The notes under the pieces: model-generated
Told to the model about the DNA's origin: nothing
Seen by the model: the letters and a program-made list of their open reading frames with translations, nothing else
The model's database searches: none
Assembly (NCBI GenBank): GCA_964560145.1
Contig: CAZLKS010000042.1
Location: 1 to 6,527 of the forward strand
Direction of reading: 5' to 3'
Length of the DNA: 6,527 nt
Source of the DNA: JAHFLF01 sp964560145
GTDB taxonomy: Bacteria > Patescibacteriota > Minisyncoccia > UBA6257 > 1-14-0-10-44-23
Translations under genes and position numbers: made by a program
Shown here: positions 1 through 5,001 of the stretch, piece by piece
Layout of the letters: each line of letters opens with the position of its first letter
Position numbering within the stretch: position 1 is the stretch's first letter

Positions 1-614
1 AGTTTTTTCTTAACTATTCGCTCCTTGCCCTTTGCTATTTGCAGCCAGACTACGTCTGGCTTGGTATACACCGGATAGCTTCCCTGATTTTCTTCAAGTG
101 ATTCCGACTTTCCAAGCACGCCCGGAATCTGCCGGCTGACTGCGTCGATAATTATCGCCGCACCAAGTTCGCCGCCCGTAATCACATAATCACCTAGCGA
201 AATCTCCTCGTCGGCAATGTACTCAGCCACGCGCTCATCAACACCCTCGTAGCGGCCACAAATAAAAATGAGTTGCTCGTACTTTGAAAGTCTTTTCGCC
301 TCCTTATTTGTGAATAAGGTTCCGCGAGTACTCAATAAAAGCACTCTTGTTTTTGACCTCTTTTTGCCGTTTGCTCTTTGCCATTTGCTTTTTGCAACTC
401 TGACTGCATCGGCTATCGGCTGGAAAGCCATCACCATCCCCGCTCCTCCACCATAGGGCCGGTCATCAACTTTGCGGTGTTTATCTTTCGAAAAAGCTCG
501 AATGTCGTGCGCCTGAATACTAATTAACTTCTTCTCCTGGGCGCGCTTTAAAATCGACTCCGAGAAGTACGAATCGAGAATCTTGGGGAATATGGTAAGG
601 ATATCGAAGCGCAT
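1..614 (-). CDS. trmD: tRNA (guanine-N1-)-methyltransferase TrmD, 3' end beyond window
   Basis: TrmD transfers a methyl group from SAM to N1 of G37 in tRNA anticodon loops, which prevents +1 frameshifting. The 204 codons visible start at the ATG at 614 and read MRFDILTIFP, a typical TrmD N-terminus. Family motifs in order: DDRPYGGGAGM (residues 50-60), LLLSTRG (92-98, usually LSPQG), CGRYEGVDER (119-128), SLGDYVITGGEL (139-150, the SAM-binding trefoil knot), and DAVSRQIPGVLG (157-168) with Arg161 matching the conserved knot Arg. A Lys-rich loop at 74-88 and the segment at 192-200 are encoded by heptamer DNA repeats. The interdomain linker (residues 170-185) is short and lacks the usual D-G-L-L segment. 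The C-terminal helical domain lies mostly outside the window. No Shine-Dalgarno sequence precedes the start. rimM, the usual neighbour, is missing; an unrecognised gene lies upstream. The identification is secure. Confidence 0.96.
   Translation of the reverse strand, partial: MRFDILTIFPKILDSYFSESILKRAQEKKLISIQAHDIRAFSKDKHRKVDDRPYGGGAGMVMAFQPIADAVRVAKSKWQRANGKKRSKTRVLLLSTRGTLFTNKEAKRLSKYEQLIFICGRYEGVDERVAEYIADEEISLGDYVITGGELGAAIIIDAVSRQIPGVLGKSESLEENQGSYPVYTKPDVVWLQIAKGKERIVKKK
15..42 (-). repeat. Degenerate heptamer array, 4 units, inside trmD
   Basis: Read on the coding strand, four adjacent 7-mers fit GCAAANN: GCAAATA (36-42), GCAAAGG (29-35), GCAAGGA (22-28) and GCGAATA (15-21). They encode AKGKERI at residues 194-200, just after the conserved YTKP, where the linker to the C-terminal domain lies. 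An 8-bp inverted repeat with a 3-nt loop (43-50 / 54-61) directly abuts the array. Confidence 0.7.
361..395 (-). repeat. Heptamer array, 5 units, inside trmD
   Basis: Five perfect-phase 7-mers of the form GCAAANN occupy exactly 35 nt on the coding strand: GCAAAAA, GCAAATG, GCAAAGA, GCAAACG, GCAAAAA. Seven is coprime to three, so the translation has a 7-residue period (AKSKWQR, then ANGKK, residues 74-85). This falls in the length-variable loop between the TrmD segments QPIADAV and VLLLSTRG. Confidence 0.85.
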
Positions 615-617
615 AGC

Positions 618-657
618 AGTTAATCAGGCAATCGGCTCATCAGTTAATTGGCAATAC
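618..657 (+). repeat. Degenerate octamer array between trmD and the upstream gene
   Basis: Five contiguous 8-mers start 4 nt from the trmD start codon: AGTTAATC (618), AGGCAATC (626), GGCTCATC (634), AGTTAATT (642) and GGCAATAC (650). The consensus is close to RGTTAATC. A pentamer CAATA repeated three times (652-666) follows. The spacer 615-727 holds nothing else I can call with confidence. Confidence 0.65.
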
Positions 658-727
658 AATACAATAAAACCCCATATAAAGCAAAGATGGTTCTCTAGCT
701 TAACACTTACTGAGCTACGAAATTTAG

Positions 728-1495
728 TTACAGCGACTTGAGTTGCAGCTTCCCCTGCAAACGCTGCTGTACGGCCACACAGGCCGGCTGACTCTTCTTG
801 TCCATTAAACTTCCCTCGAGCGAAAATGACCCACCATTATTTACCGAAAGCGCCTCCGGATAAGTATCGTTCAAACTACCCGTACTTTTTTGTCGCAGTA
901 GTCCTAGGTAATCAATATACAGATGCTCGGTTCCGTACTGATTTTTTGATTCGCCCAACGATAATCCGGCAGCTTCTACTCTCGTGATAACCTGATCAAG
1001 CAGATAGCGTGTGCACTGCTCGTACTCATAATAAGTTGCTGTAGTAATCTTTTGGTCAGAAAACTCAGCCTCGCTAACCGCTACTGCATCTATCATAAAC
1101 ATTCTTATCTCCATAGGTAGCGAATCAATCCATGCCTGAATCTTCTGAAATTCCGCCGCACCTCCACTATTAACCGTTGGGTCGTACTTTTCTGCNNNNN
1201 NNNNNNNNNNNNNNNNNNNNNNNNNNNNNNNNNNNNNNNNNNNNNNNNNNNNNNNNNNNNNNNNNNNNNNNNNNNNNNNNNNNNNNNNNNNNNNNTCAAA
1301 AACGTATGAATACTCATTCTTTGGAAGCATCGTTTGAACCCCATAAGCATCTCCCGCATACGGAAGAGGCACGCAGAGCATAGCGGTCACATCGACAGAC
1401 TCTACCGGAGTACGGACAGTAAAAAACCTTACTGTCACGCCTGCGCCCAAAGCCACTAAAGCAAGGGCTAAAATAATTACTATTTTTTTATACAT
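728..1495 (-). CDS. Hypothetical membrane-anchored protein, interrupted by assembly gap
   Basis: I do not recognise this protein. It starts at the ATG at 1495 with a Lys-containing n-region (MYKK) followed by an uninterrupted hydrophobic stretch at residues 5-19 (IVIILALALVALGAG), which looks like a signal-anchor or signal peptide; no lipobox is visible. The rest is soluble-looking and would lie outside the membrane. About 66 residues precede the 100-N gap and 155 follow it. Both parts are open in the frame given by the nominal gap length, but the real gap size is unknown, so the length (nominally 255) and frame continuity are uncertain. The C-terminal part is rich in acidic and amphipathic helices and has single Cys residues in EQCTRY and QPACVAV. 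It occupies the position between khpA and trmD where rimM normally sits, but shows no RimM motif (no PRC-barrel signature) and has a membrane anchor, so it is not RimM. Confidence 0.6.
   Translation of the reverse strand: MYKKIVIILALALVALGAGVTVRFFTVRTPVESVDVTAMLCVPLPYAGDAYGVQTMLPKNEYSYVFXXXXXXXXXXXXXXXXXXXXXXXXXXXXXXXXXXAEKYDPTVNSGGAAEFQKIQAWIDSLPMEIRMFMIDAVAVSEAEFSDQKITTATYYEYEQCTRYLLDQVITRVEAAGLSLGESKNQYGTEHLYIDYLGLLRQKSTGSLNDTYPEALSVNNGGSFSLEGSLMDKKSQPACVAVQQRLQGKLQLKSL
1196..1295. other. Assembly gap of exactly 100 N
   Basis: There are 100 consecutive Ns inside the unrecognised gene. A round 100 is a common scaffolding placeholder for a gap of unknown size, so nothing should be inferred about the missing residues or the true gene length. 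Confidence 0.97.
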
Positions 1496-1513
1496 GAATT
1501 AATGGTAGCACGA

Positions 1514-1533
1514 AACCCGCTATAAAACGGGTT
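1514..1533. other. Short hairpin upstream of the hypothetical gene
   Basis: AACCCG (1514-1519) pairs with CGGGTT (1528-1533) around an 8-nt AT-rich loop, CTATAAAA. No T-tract follows on either strand, so it is not a terminator. On the minus strand it lies 18 nt upstream of the ATG at 1495 and would be in that gene's leader or promoter zone; the loop contains TTTTAT on that strand, but no convincing -35 element accompanies it. Confidence 0.4.
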
Positions 1534-1600
1534 CAATCCGAACTGCGCAACCTCAGCGAGAGTTCCCGTTCTGGCATTAGTATTGGAAACTGCGCGCAGG

Positions 1601-1666
1601 CACGGCGGCCCGGCCTCGTGTTCTGATACACCATGTTTCCTCAGGTAACAGAACACGAGCGCCGTG
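1601..1666. other. Inner long stem-loop of the inverted-repeat element
   Basis: CTCGTGTTCTG (1615-1625) pairs perfectly with 1649-1659. Outside that, CACGGCG (1601-1607) pairs with CGCCGTG (1660-1666), leaving a 7-nt one-sided bulge GCCCGGC (1608-1614). The 23-nt apical loop can add a short ACC/GGT stem. The one-sided bulge inside an otherwise perfect stem recalls folded single-stranded recombination sites or structured RNA, but I recognise no known family. Confidence 0.75.
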
Positions 1667-1674
1667 GCGAGTAG

Positions 1675-1703
1675 AAAAAAGACGCCGCAGGGGCGTCTTT
1701 TTT
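1675..1703. terminator. Bidirectional intrinsic terminator downstream of khpA
   Basis: GACGCC (1681-1686) and GGCGTC (1692-1697) form a GC stem with loop GCAGG. Six As precede it and six Ts follow, so the stem reaches 12 bp and a T-tract follows the hairpin on either strand. On the minus strand it lies about 33 nt after the khpA stop and is the natural end of the rpsP-khpA transcript. On the plus strand it would end any transcript crossing the element. It sits inside the larger inverted repeat. Confidence 0.85.
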
Positions 1704-1735
1704 CACAGTTTCCAATACTAATGCCAGAACGGGAG

Positions 1736-2131
1736 CTAGAGTCCTAATTCGTCTGCGACCGGTCCCTCAAACTTTTTGACAGGTTGCGGTGCAAAATCAT
1801 TGTGAGCGTGCGATGGGCTAAACGAACCTCCGGCCTGCGGTGCAGCTGGTAGACGCGGTGCCTGAACATGAGTCGAACCTTCTGGCTCTTCGATTTTCAA
1901 ATTAACGCGAGCGTTGTTTTTGATACCAACGATACGCAGCAGCGAACGAACGGCCTTTGCCGTGGCACCCTGACGGCCCACAACCTGACCCATATCCTCC
2001 TTGTGCACTTGAAGGCGCAAAAGAACACCGAGGTCATCAATCGTACGCTCAATCTTTACATCATCCGGGTGATCCACAATCGACTTAATCAGATATTCAA
2101 GAAACTCTTGATCAACGTGTTTTTCTTCCAT
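1736..2131 (-). CDS. khpA: KH-domain RNA-binding protein KhpA (YlqC family) with C-terminal tail
   Basis: Residues 1-80 form one small type II KH domain: DQEFLEYLIKSIVDHPDDVKIER, a beta strand VLLRLQV, the RNA-contacting loop GRQG (52-55) inside a GQVVGRQGATAKAVRSLLR block, and a final strand ARVNLKI. In Firmicutes KhpA pairs with the Jag/KhpB protein and binds many RNAs, affecting cell-envelope processes. Family members are usually about 75-80 residues; this one has 131 because of a Pro/Ala/Gly/His-rich tail from about residue 82 that looks disordered. The tail ends right at the inverted-repeat element, and its TAG stop overlaps the arm. It lies 99 nt downstream of rpsP, a conserved pairing (rpsP-ylqC-rimM-trmD), and is probably cotranscribed with it. 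No Shine-Dalgarno sequence precedes the ATG. Confidence 0.93.
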   Translation of the reverse strand: MEEKHVDQEFLEYLIKSIVDHPDDVKIERTIDDLGVLLRLQVHKEDMGQVVGRQGATAKAVRSLLRIVGIKNNARVNLKIEEPEGSTHVQAPRLPAAPQAGGSFSPSHAHNDFAPQPVKKFEGPVADELGL

Positions 2132-2199
2132 AATTGAATAACAATCAAAACTGATAATCTATCGACCTTTCTAGTCTTTATATAACTCTCTCAATAGTA

Positions 2200-2225
2200 C
2201 CACTACTACTACAGTCTGGTAGTGG
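2200..2225. other. Hairpin immediately after rpsP stop
   Basis: CCACTAC (2200-2206) pairs with GTAGTGG (2219-2225), starting 5 nt after the rpsP stop on the minus strand. No T-tract follows in the direction of transcription, so it is unlikely to be an intrinsic terminator. A processing or 3'-end stability role between rpsP and khpA is possible but unproven. The rest of spacer 2132-2230 is AT-rich and contains weak octamer-like units (about 2136-2167). Confidence 0.4.
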
Positions 2226-2230
2226 AAAAA

Positions 2231-2548
2231 CTACGCAGCCTTAGCGGCAGGAGCAGCAGGAGCCTTATCGGCTTCCTTTTTTTCTGGCTGTTTGTGGTTG
2301 GCAACTTTCTTACCTTCGATGACTTTGTTCTGAATGAGCAAGTTCTGCACAGTCGGTGACATCTGAGAGCCAACGCTGAGCCAGTACTTTACGCGGTCAG
2401 CCTTCACCTCCACTTTTTTGGAGTGAGGATTGTAGTAACCGATATCTTCAGTGTAGTCACCTTTCAGCTTGCTGCGGCGTTCACCAACAACAAAACGAAA
2501 AGCAGCCTGATGCTTCTTACCAATACGTTTTAAACGGATAATAACCAT
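2231..2548 (-). CDS. rpsP: 30S ribosomal protein bS16
   Basis: bS16 is a small-subunit assembly protein that binds 16S rRNA. The N-terminus MVIIRLKRIGKKHQAAFRFVV matches the family pattern (V-x-I-R-L-x-R-x-G-x-K-x-x-x-x-Y/F-R-I/V-V-V). The mid-region DIGYYNP (residues 35-41), then ADRVKYWLSVGSQMSPTVQNLL, is also diagnostic. The core ends near residue 82; a Lys/Ala/Pro-rich tail to residue 105 is a common, poorly conserved extension. The gene is preceded by a strong sigma70-type promoter (2627-2655) and a folded leader of roughly 70 nt. The ATG follows an A-rich stretch (AATAAAAAAAT) with no Shine-Dalgarno sequence. It heads the rpsP-khpA unit. Confidence 0.98.
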   Translation of the reverse strand: MVIIRLKRIGKKHQAAFRFVVGERRSKLKGDYTEDIGYYNPHSKKVEVKADRVKYWLSVGSQMSPTVQNLLIQNKVIEGKKVANHKQPEKKEADKAPAAPAAKAA

Positions 2549-2558
2549 ATTTTTTTAT

Positions 2559-2618
2559 TTGCTGACGGAGTTCGGGCAGCTGCGGGAGAGGCCCGCATAT
2601 CGAAGTTCGAAACAGCAA
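2559..2618 (-). promoter_or_regulatory. Folded 5' leader of rpsP
   Basis: On the minus-strand transcript three nested stems can form: TTGCTG (2613-2618) with CAGCAA (2559-2564), TTCG (2601-2604) with CGAA (2571-2574), and TGCGGG (2592-2597) with CCCGCA (2581-2586) around the loop CCTCT. The outer stem ends 10 nt before the start codon. Ribosomal protein leaders often mediate autoregulation, so a bS16-binding leader is plausible. This is inference from a single sequence without covariation. Confidence 0.45.
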
Positions 2619-2626
2619 TGCAAAGA

Positions 2627-2655
2627 ATAATAGCGGAAATCCCATAAAACGTCAA
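2627..2655 (-). promoter_or_regulatory. Sigma70-type promoter for rpsP-khpA
   Basis: On the minus strand TTGACG (2650-2655, 5 of 6 to consensus) and TATTAT (2627-2632, 5 of 6) are separated by exactly 17 bp. Transcription would start near 2619-2621, giving a 5' leader of about 70 nt before the rpsP ATG at 2548. This is the best promoter in the window. It overlaps no coding sequence and sits just downstream of smc. Confidence 0.8.
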
Positions 2656-2659
2656 CGCT

Positions 2660-2699
2660 AATTAATCAATAACGTAATTAGTCGATTAACCATTAAACC
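2660..2699 (-). repeat. Degenerate octamer array at the smc 3' end
   Basis: Contiguous 8-mers read on the minus strand as GGTTTAAT (2692-2699), GGTTAATC (2684-2691), GACTAATT (2676-2683), ACGTTATT (2668-2675) and GATTAATT (2660-2667). The first unit contains the smc TAA stop codon (2693-2695). The consensus resembles the trmD-upstream and smc-rnc arrays. Being AT-rich and near-palindromic, its orientation is ambiguous. Confidence 0.5.
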
Positions 2700-4906
2700 T
2701 TAGTCACAATCTCCTCCGCCTGTTCCATTTTAATAGAGAGTAGCTTTGAAATACCGTCGGCACCCATTGTTACACCGTAGAGCACGTTTGCTGCACCCAT
2801 CGTCGCGCGATTATGAGTAACGATAACGAACTGCGTCTTACCGCCGAAATTTTCAATCAAATTAGCAAAGCGCTTCGTATTGTTTTCATCAAGTGCGGCG
2901 TCCACCTCGTCGAGCACCAAAAATGGCGGTGGGCTAACCGAGATGAGAGCAAAGAGCACCGCAATTGAGACCAAGCTGCGCTCTCCTCCAGAAAGCAAAT
3001 CGAGCCCCTTGATATTTTTACGTGGAATAGAAAGTTCAATCTCCAGTCCAGCCTCCTCCGGCTCTTCCTGCTCCCCCCCTGCGTCATCCTGAGGTAAGCC
3101 CGAAGGACCTATTCCACGAGATCCTTCACTTCCCCCCGCCTCGTCTCCACCATCTGCCATTTGCAATTTGTTATTCGCAGCCTGCTCCAGATGCAGCTTC
3201 GCCTTACCACCGTTAAACATCAAACGGAAGTAGTTATTAAACTCCTCATTAACTTTAGTGAGCGCCTTCGCGAATTCCGTATGAATACGAACCTTCAAGT
3301 CCTTAATAAGACCCTTCAGGTCTTCAGCGGCCTTTTCCAAGTCAGCGATTTGGGCCGACAAAAATGCATACCGCTCCTCCATTTGCTTTGCTTCTTCAAT
3401 CATCGCCGCATCAATGTCGCCGATACTCGCCAGCTCCCCACGCAGTCTCAAGATTTTCCGCTCAGCTTCGACAAGTCCCTCACTCGACTTGGCACTGAAT
3501 TCAGAAAGCTTACGCCCATACTGCACCGCCTGATGCTCAAGTTCACCACGCTTCATTGCAATCTTCTCTTTCTCGAAATTAAGACGATTTTTCTGAGTCT
3601 CAAGTCCGTTAATTTCACTTTGCTTCGCCTGCACCTCTTCAAAAGCCTTTTTGAAAACTAAATTAAATTCGCGCATCTCCCCCGCCAGCTTCGTCTCTAT
3701 ACCACCAAGCTCAGCCAAATTCTTTTCTAATTGTTCGAGCTCACCGATAAATTTGTCTTTGAGCGTGAGTAATTCCTTGTGGCGACTCACCACTTCTTTA
3801 TTGCCGGCATCTAAAACACTTTCGATTTTAGCCGACAAATCATTCAGTAGCTTCTTAATCGCACCAATGTCATCGGTCGCAATCGCCGCCGCAACAGCCG
3901 CCTTTGTATCCTTAACCACCGCCAAGAGTTCAGCTTCTTTTACCGTCGCCTTTGGACGTGAAAGCAAAAACTCTGCCTCTGCCTCCAAACGTCCAAGCTC
4001 TTTTTGAATCGTGCTGCGACGGCTGAGCAAATCCGACTGCTGCTTTTTAAAATCAGTAAAATGCTTGTCTCCTTGGGGCTGTCCCCTTTCCACCTTCGCG
4101 AGTTCAGCCTGCAAATGCGAAAGCTCCCGACGCCGCTCTGCAATCTGCTCATCAAAAATCTTTGCTTGGGGTAATAAGTTTTGCTCTTCTTGTGCGAGTT
4201 CATACAACTTCGCACCAAAAAAATCCGCCTCAAGAACAGCCAGCTCGGTCTTCACCTGATCGTGTTTCTCAAATCGTGTCGCCTGGCGACGAAGCAGCCT
4301 CAAATGCGGCAAAAGCTCCTCGACTAATGCTCGTGCCTTATCAAGATTTAATTTCGTCGACTCAAGTTTATTCTCTGCCTCATGCCGCTTGATTTGATAC
4401 TGGCGAAGCCCAAGTACCTCCTCGAGCATCACGCGTCGCTCTACTGGAGAGGCTTTGATAAATAAGTCGCTGTTGCCCTGGTTAATTATCAAAAACCCTT
4501 TCGTCCCCATGCCCACCTTTGAAAAGAAATCAATGATGTCTTTGAGTCGCACCTCGCCCTCGTTCATGAAGTACTGCGACGTGCCATCGCGACCAACTCG
4601 TCGGCGAATGGTCACCTCAGCATAGTCAACTGGAAAAAAGTGACTGCTGTTATCAAACGTTATCTTCGCCTCGGCAAATCCAGCACGCGAACGCGTCAAT
4701 GTGCCACCATAGATTAAGTTCTCAGATTTTTCAGCACGGATGTTCTTTGCCTCACGCTCACCCAAAATCCAACGCAGTGCGTCGATGATGTTACTCTTGC
4801 CACTACCGTTCGGCCCAACGACAGCAGTTACGCCGCTAGGAAATTCCAGCGTAGTTTTATTCGCGAAACTCTTGAAGCCAAAAAGTTCTAGACGTTTTAA
4901 ATACAT
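2693..4906 (-). CDS. smc: SMC-family chromosome condensation ATPase, short, apparently hinge-less
   Basis: SMC proteins are ABC-type ATPases that extrude or tether DNA loops. The N-terminal head has Walker A GPNGSGKS (31-38), YGGTLTRSRAGFAEAKI (66-82) and the Q-loop at Gln143 (FLIINQG). The C-terminal head has LLSGGERSL (637-645, ABC signature), Walker B FLVLDE (662-667), D-loop ALDE (671-674) and the switch His in IVTHN (695-699). Between them lie heptad-rich coiled coils (about 170-315 and 372-545) joined by only about 55 residues (316-370), mostly helical. There is no recognisable hinge domain. Canonical bacterial SMC has about 1,150-1,200 residues, so the arms are roughly halved. A head-surface loop (576-618) holds two repeat-derived segments. 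rnc lies upstream, the classic rnc-smc order, 158 nt away. The ATG at 4906 gives the canonical MYLKRLELFGFKSFA start; no Shine-Dalgarno sequence is visible. Confidence 0.94.
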   Translation of the reverse strand: MYLKRLELFGFKSFANKTTLEFPSGVTAVVGPNGSGKSNIIDALRWILGEREAKNIRAEKSENLIYGGTLTRSRAGFAEAKITFDNSSHFFPVDYAEVTIRRRVGRDGTSQYFMNEGEVRLKDIIDFFSKVGMGTKGFLIINQGNSDLFIKASPVERRVMLEEVLGLRQYQIKRHEAENKLESTKLNLDKARALVEELLPHLRLLRRQATRFEKHDQVKTELAVLEADFFGAKLYELAQEEQNLLPQAKIFDEQIAERRRELSHLQAELAKVERGQPQGDKHFTDFKKQQSDLLSRRSTIQKELGRLEAEAEFLLSRPKATVKEAELLAVVKDTKAAVAAAIATDDIGAIKKLLNDLSAKIESVLDAGNKEVVSRHKELLTLKDKFIGELEQLEKNLAELGGIETKLAGEMREFNLVFKKAFEEVQAKQSEINGLETQKNRLNFEKEKIAMKRGELEHQAVQYGRKLSEFSAKSSEGLVEAERKILRLRGELASIGDIDAAMIEEAKQMEERYAFLSAQIADLEKAAEDLKGLIKDLKVRIHTEFAKALTKVNEEFNNYFRLMFNGGKAKLHLEQAANNKLQMADGGDEAGGSEGSRGIGPSGLPQDDAGGEQEEPEEAGLEIELSIPRKNIKGLDLLSGGERSLVSIAVLFALISVSPPPFLVLDEVDAALDENNTKRFANLIENFGGKTQFVIVTHNRATMGAANVLYGVTMGADGISKLLSIKMEQAEEIVTKV
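3083..3127 (-). repeat. Palindromic dispersed-type repeat inserted in frame in smc
   Basis: The segment contains GTCATCCTGAG (3083-3093), CGAAGGACCT (3101-3110) and GAGATCCTTC (3118-3127 region), the building blocks of a GTCATCCTGAG / AAGGATCT palindromic repeat that I recall from many bacterial genomes. GAAGGATCT and AGGTCCTTC (coding strand) form a 9-bp hairpin with an 8-nt loop. It encodes about residues 594-608 (EGSRGIGPSGLPQDD). G-rich tracts encoding AGG flank both sides, like a duplicated target. Confidence 0.65.
3151..3178 (-). repeat. Degenerate heptamer array, 4 units, inside smc
   Basis: Coding-strand 7-mers GCGAATA (3172-3178), ACAAATT (3165-3171), GCAAATG (3158-3164) and GCAGATG (3151-3157) match the GCAAANN family seen twice in trmD. 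They encode ANNKLQM-AD at residues 577-585, at the start of the variable head loop and 24 nt from the palindromic repeat. Confidence 0.6.
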
Positions 4907-4918
4907 TAGAATTGAGAA

Positions 4919-4958
4919 GGTTGATCAGTTAATCTGTTCGTCGGTTGGTCGGTCAATC
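4919..4958 (+). repeat. Octamer array upstream of smc
   Basis: Five contiguous plus-strand 8-mers: GGTTGATC (4919), AGTTAATC (4927), TGTTCGTC (4935), GGTTGGTC (4943) and GGTCAATC (4951). AGTTAATC is identical to units in the array next to trmD. The array begins 13 nt from the smc start codon and would lie in the smc 5' leader. Confidence 0.7.
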
Positions 4959-5001
4959 GGCTTGCTTGAGCAATACCGAAGGATTGATCAGGGACTCTTT
5001 T

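Larger units (their letters stand above)
1561..1737. repeat. Structured element with ~30-bp terminal inverted repeats (MITE-like)
   Basis: The left arm 1565-1592 is a perfect reverse complement of the right arm 1706-1733 over 28 bp. The match extends to 1561/1737 through one T-A, one G-T, one G-C and one A-T pair. The arms enclose 113 bp with two further inverted repeats: an 18-bp bulged stem (1601-1666) and a terminator hairpin (1675-1703). The right arm touches the khpA stop codon (1736-1738). No ORF lies inside. The layout resembles a miniature inverted-repeat element, but no transposase is present and target-site duplication is at best a 4-nt AGAG (1559-1562, 1738-1741). A structured RNA is the alternative. 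The inverted repeat itself is certain; its nature is inferred. Confidence 0.8.

Noticed and set aside
15..395. CRISPR array from regularly spaced short repeats.
   Set aside because: Units are 7 nt, contiguous, without spacers, and lie inside trmD.
656..684. Candidate trmD promoter (TTGCTT, 17 bp, TATTGT on the minus strand).
   Set aside because: Only 3 of 6 and 4 of 6 matches in AT-rich repeat-laden DNA; not distinguishable from chance.
1196..1295. Interpreting in-frame reading across the N run as proof of one gene.
   Set aside because: The gap length is a placeholder; frame agreement has a one-in-three chance.
1601..1666. RNase P-like GAGGAAA on the minus strand.
   Set aside because: It lacks the following GUCC of the conserved P4 region, and the element is far too short for RNase P RNA.
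1601..1703. Possible SRP (4.5S) RNA: the minus strand has CTGTTACC and a long GC-rich stem.
   Set aside because: The invariant SRP domain IV parts (GGAAGGA apical loop and AGCA internal loop) are missing; only a short chance similarity remains.
2200..2225. Terminator between rpsP and khpA.
   Set aside because: The hairpin has no T-tract on its 3' side in the direction of transcription; kept only as an unexplained hairpin.
3161..3661. Plus-strand open frame of 166 codons.
   Set aside because: It is antisense to the smc coiled coil, has no recognisable domain, and the codon pattern fits a shadow of the real gene.
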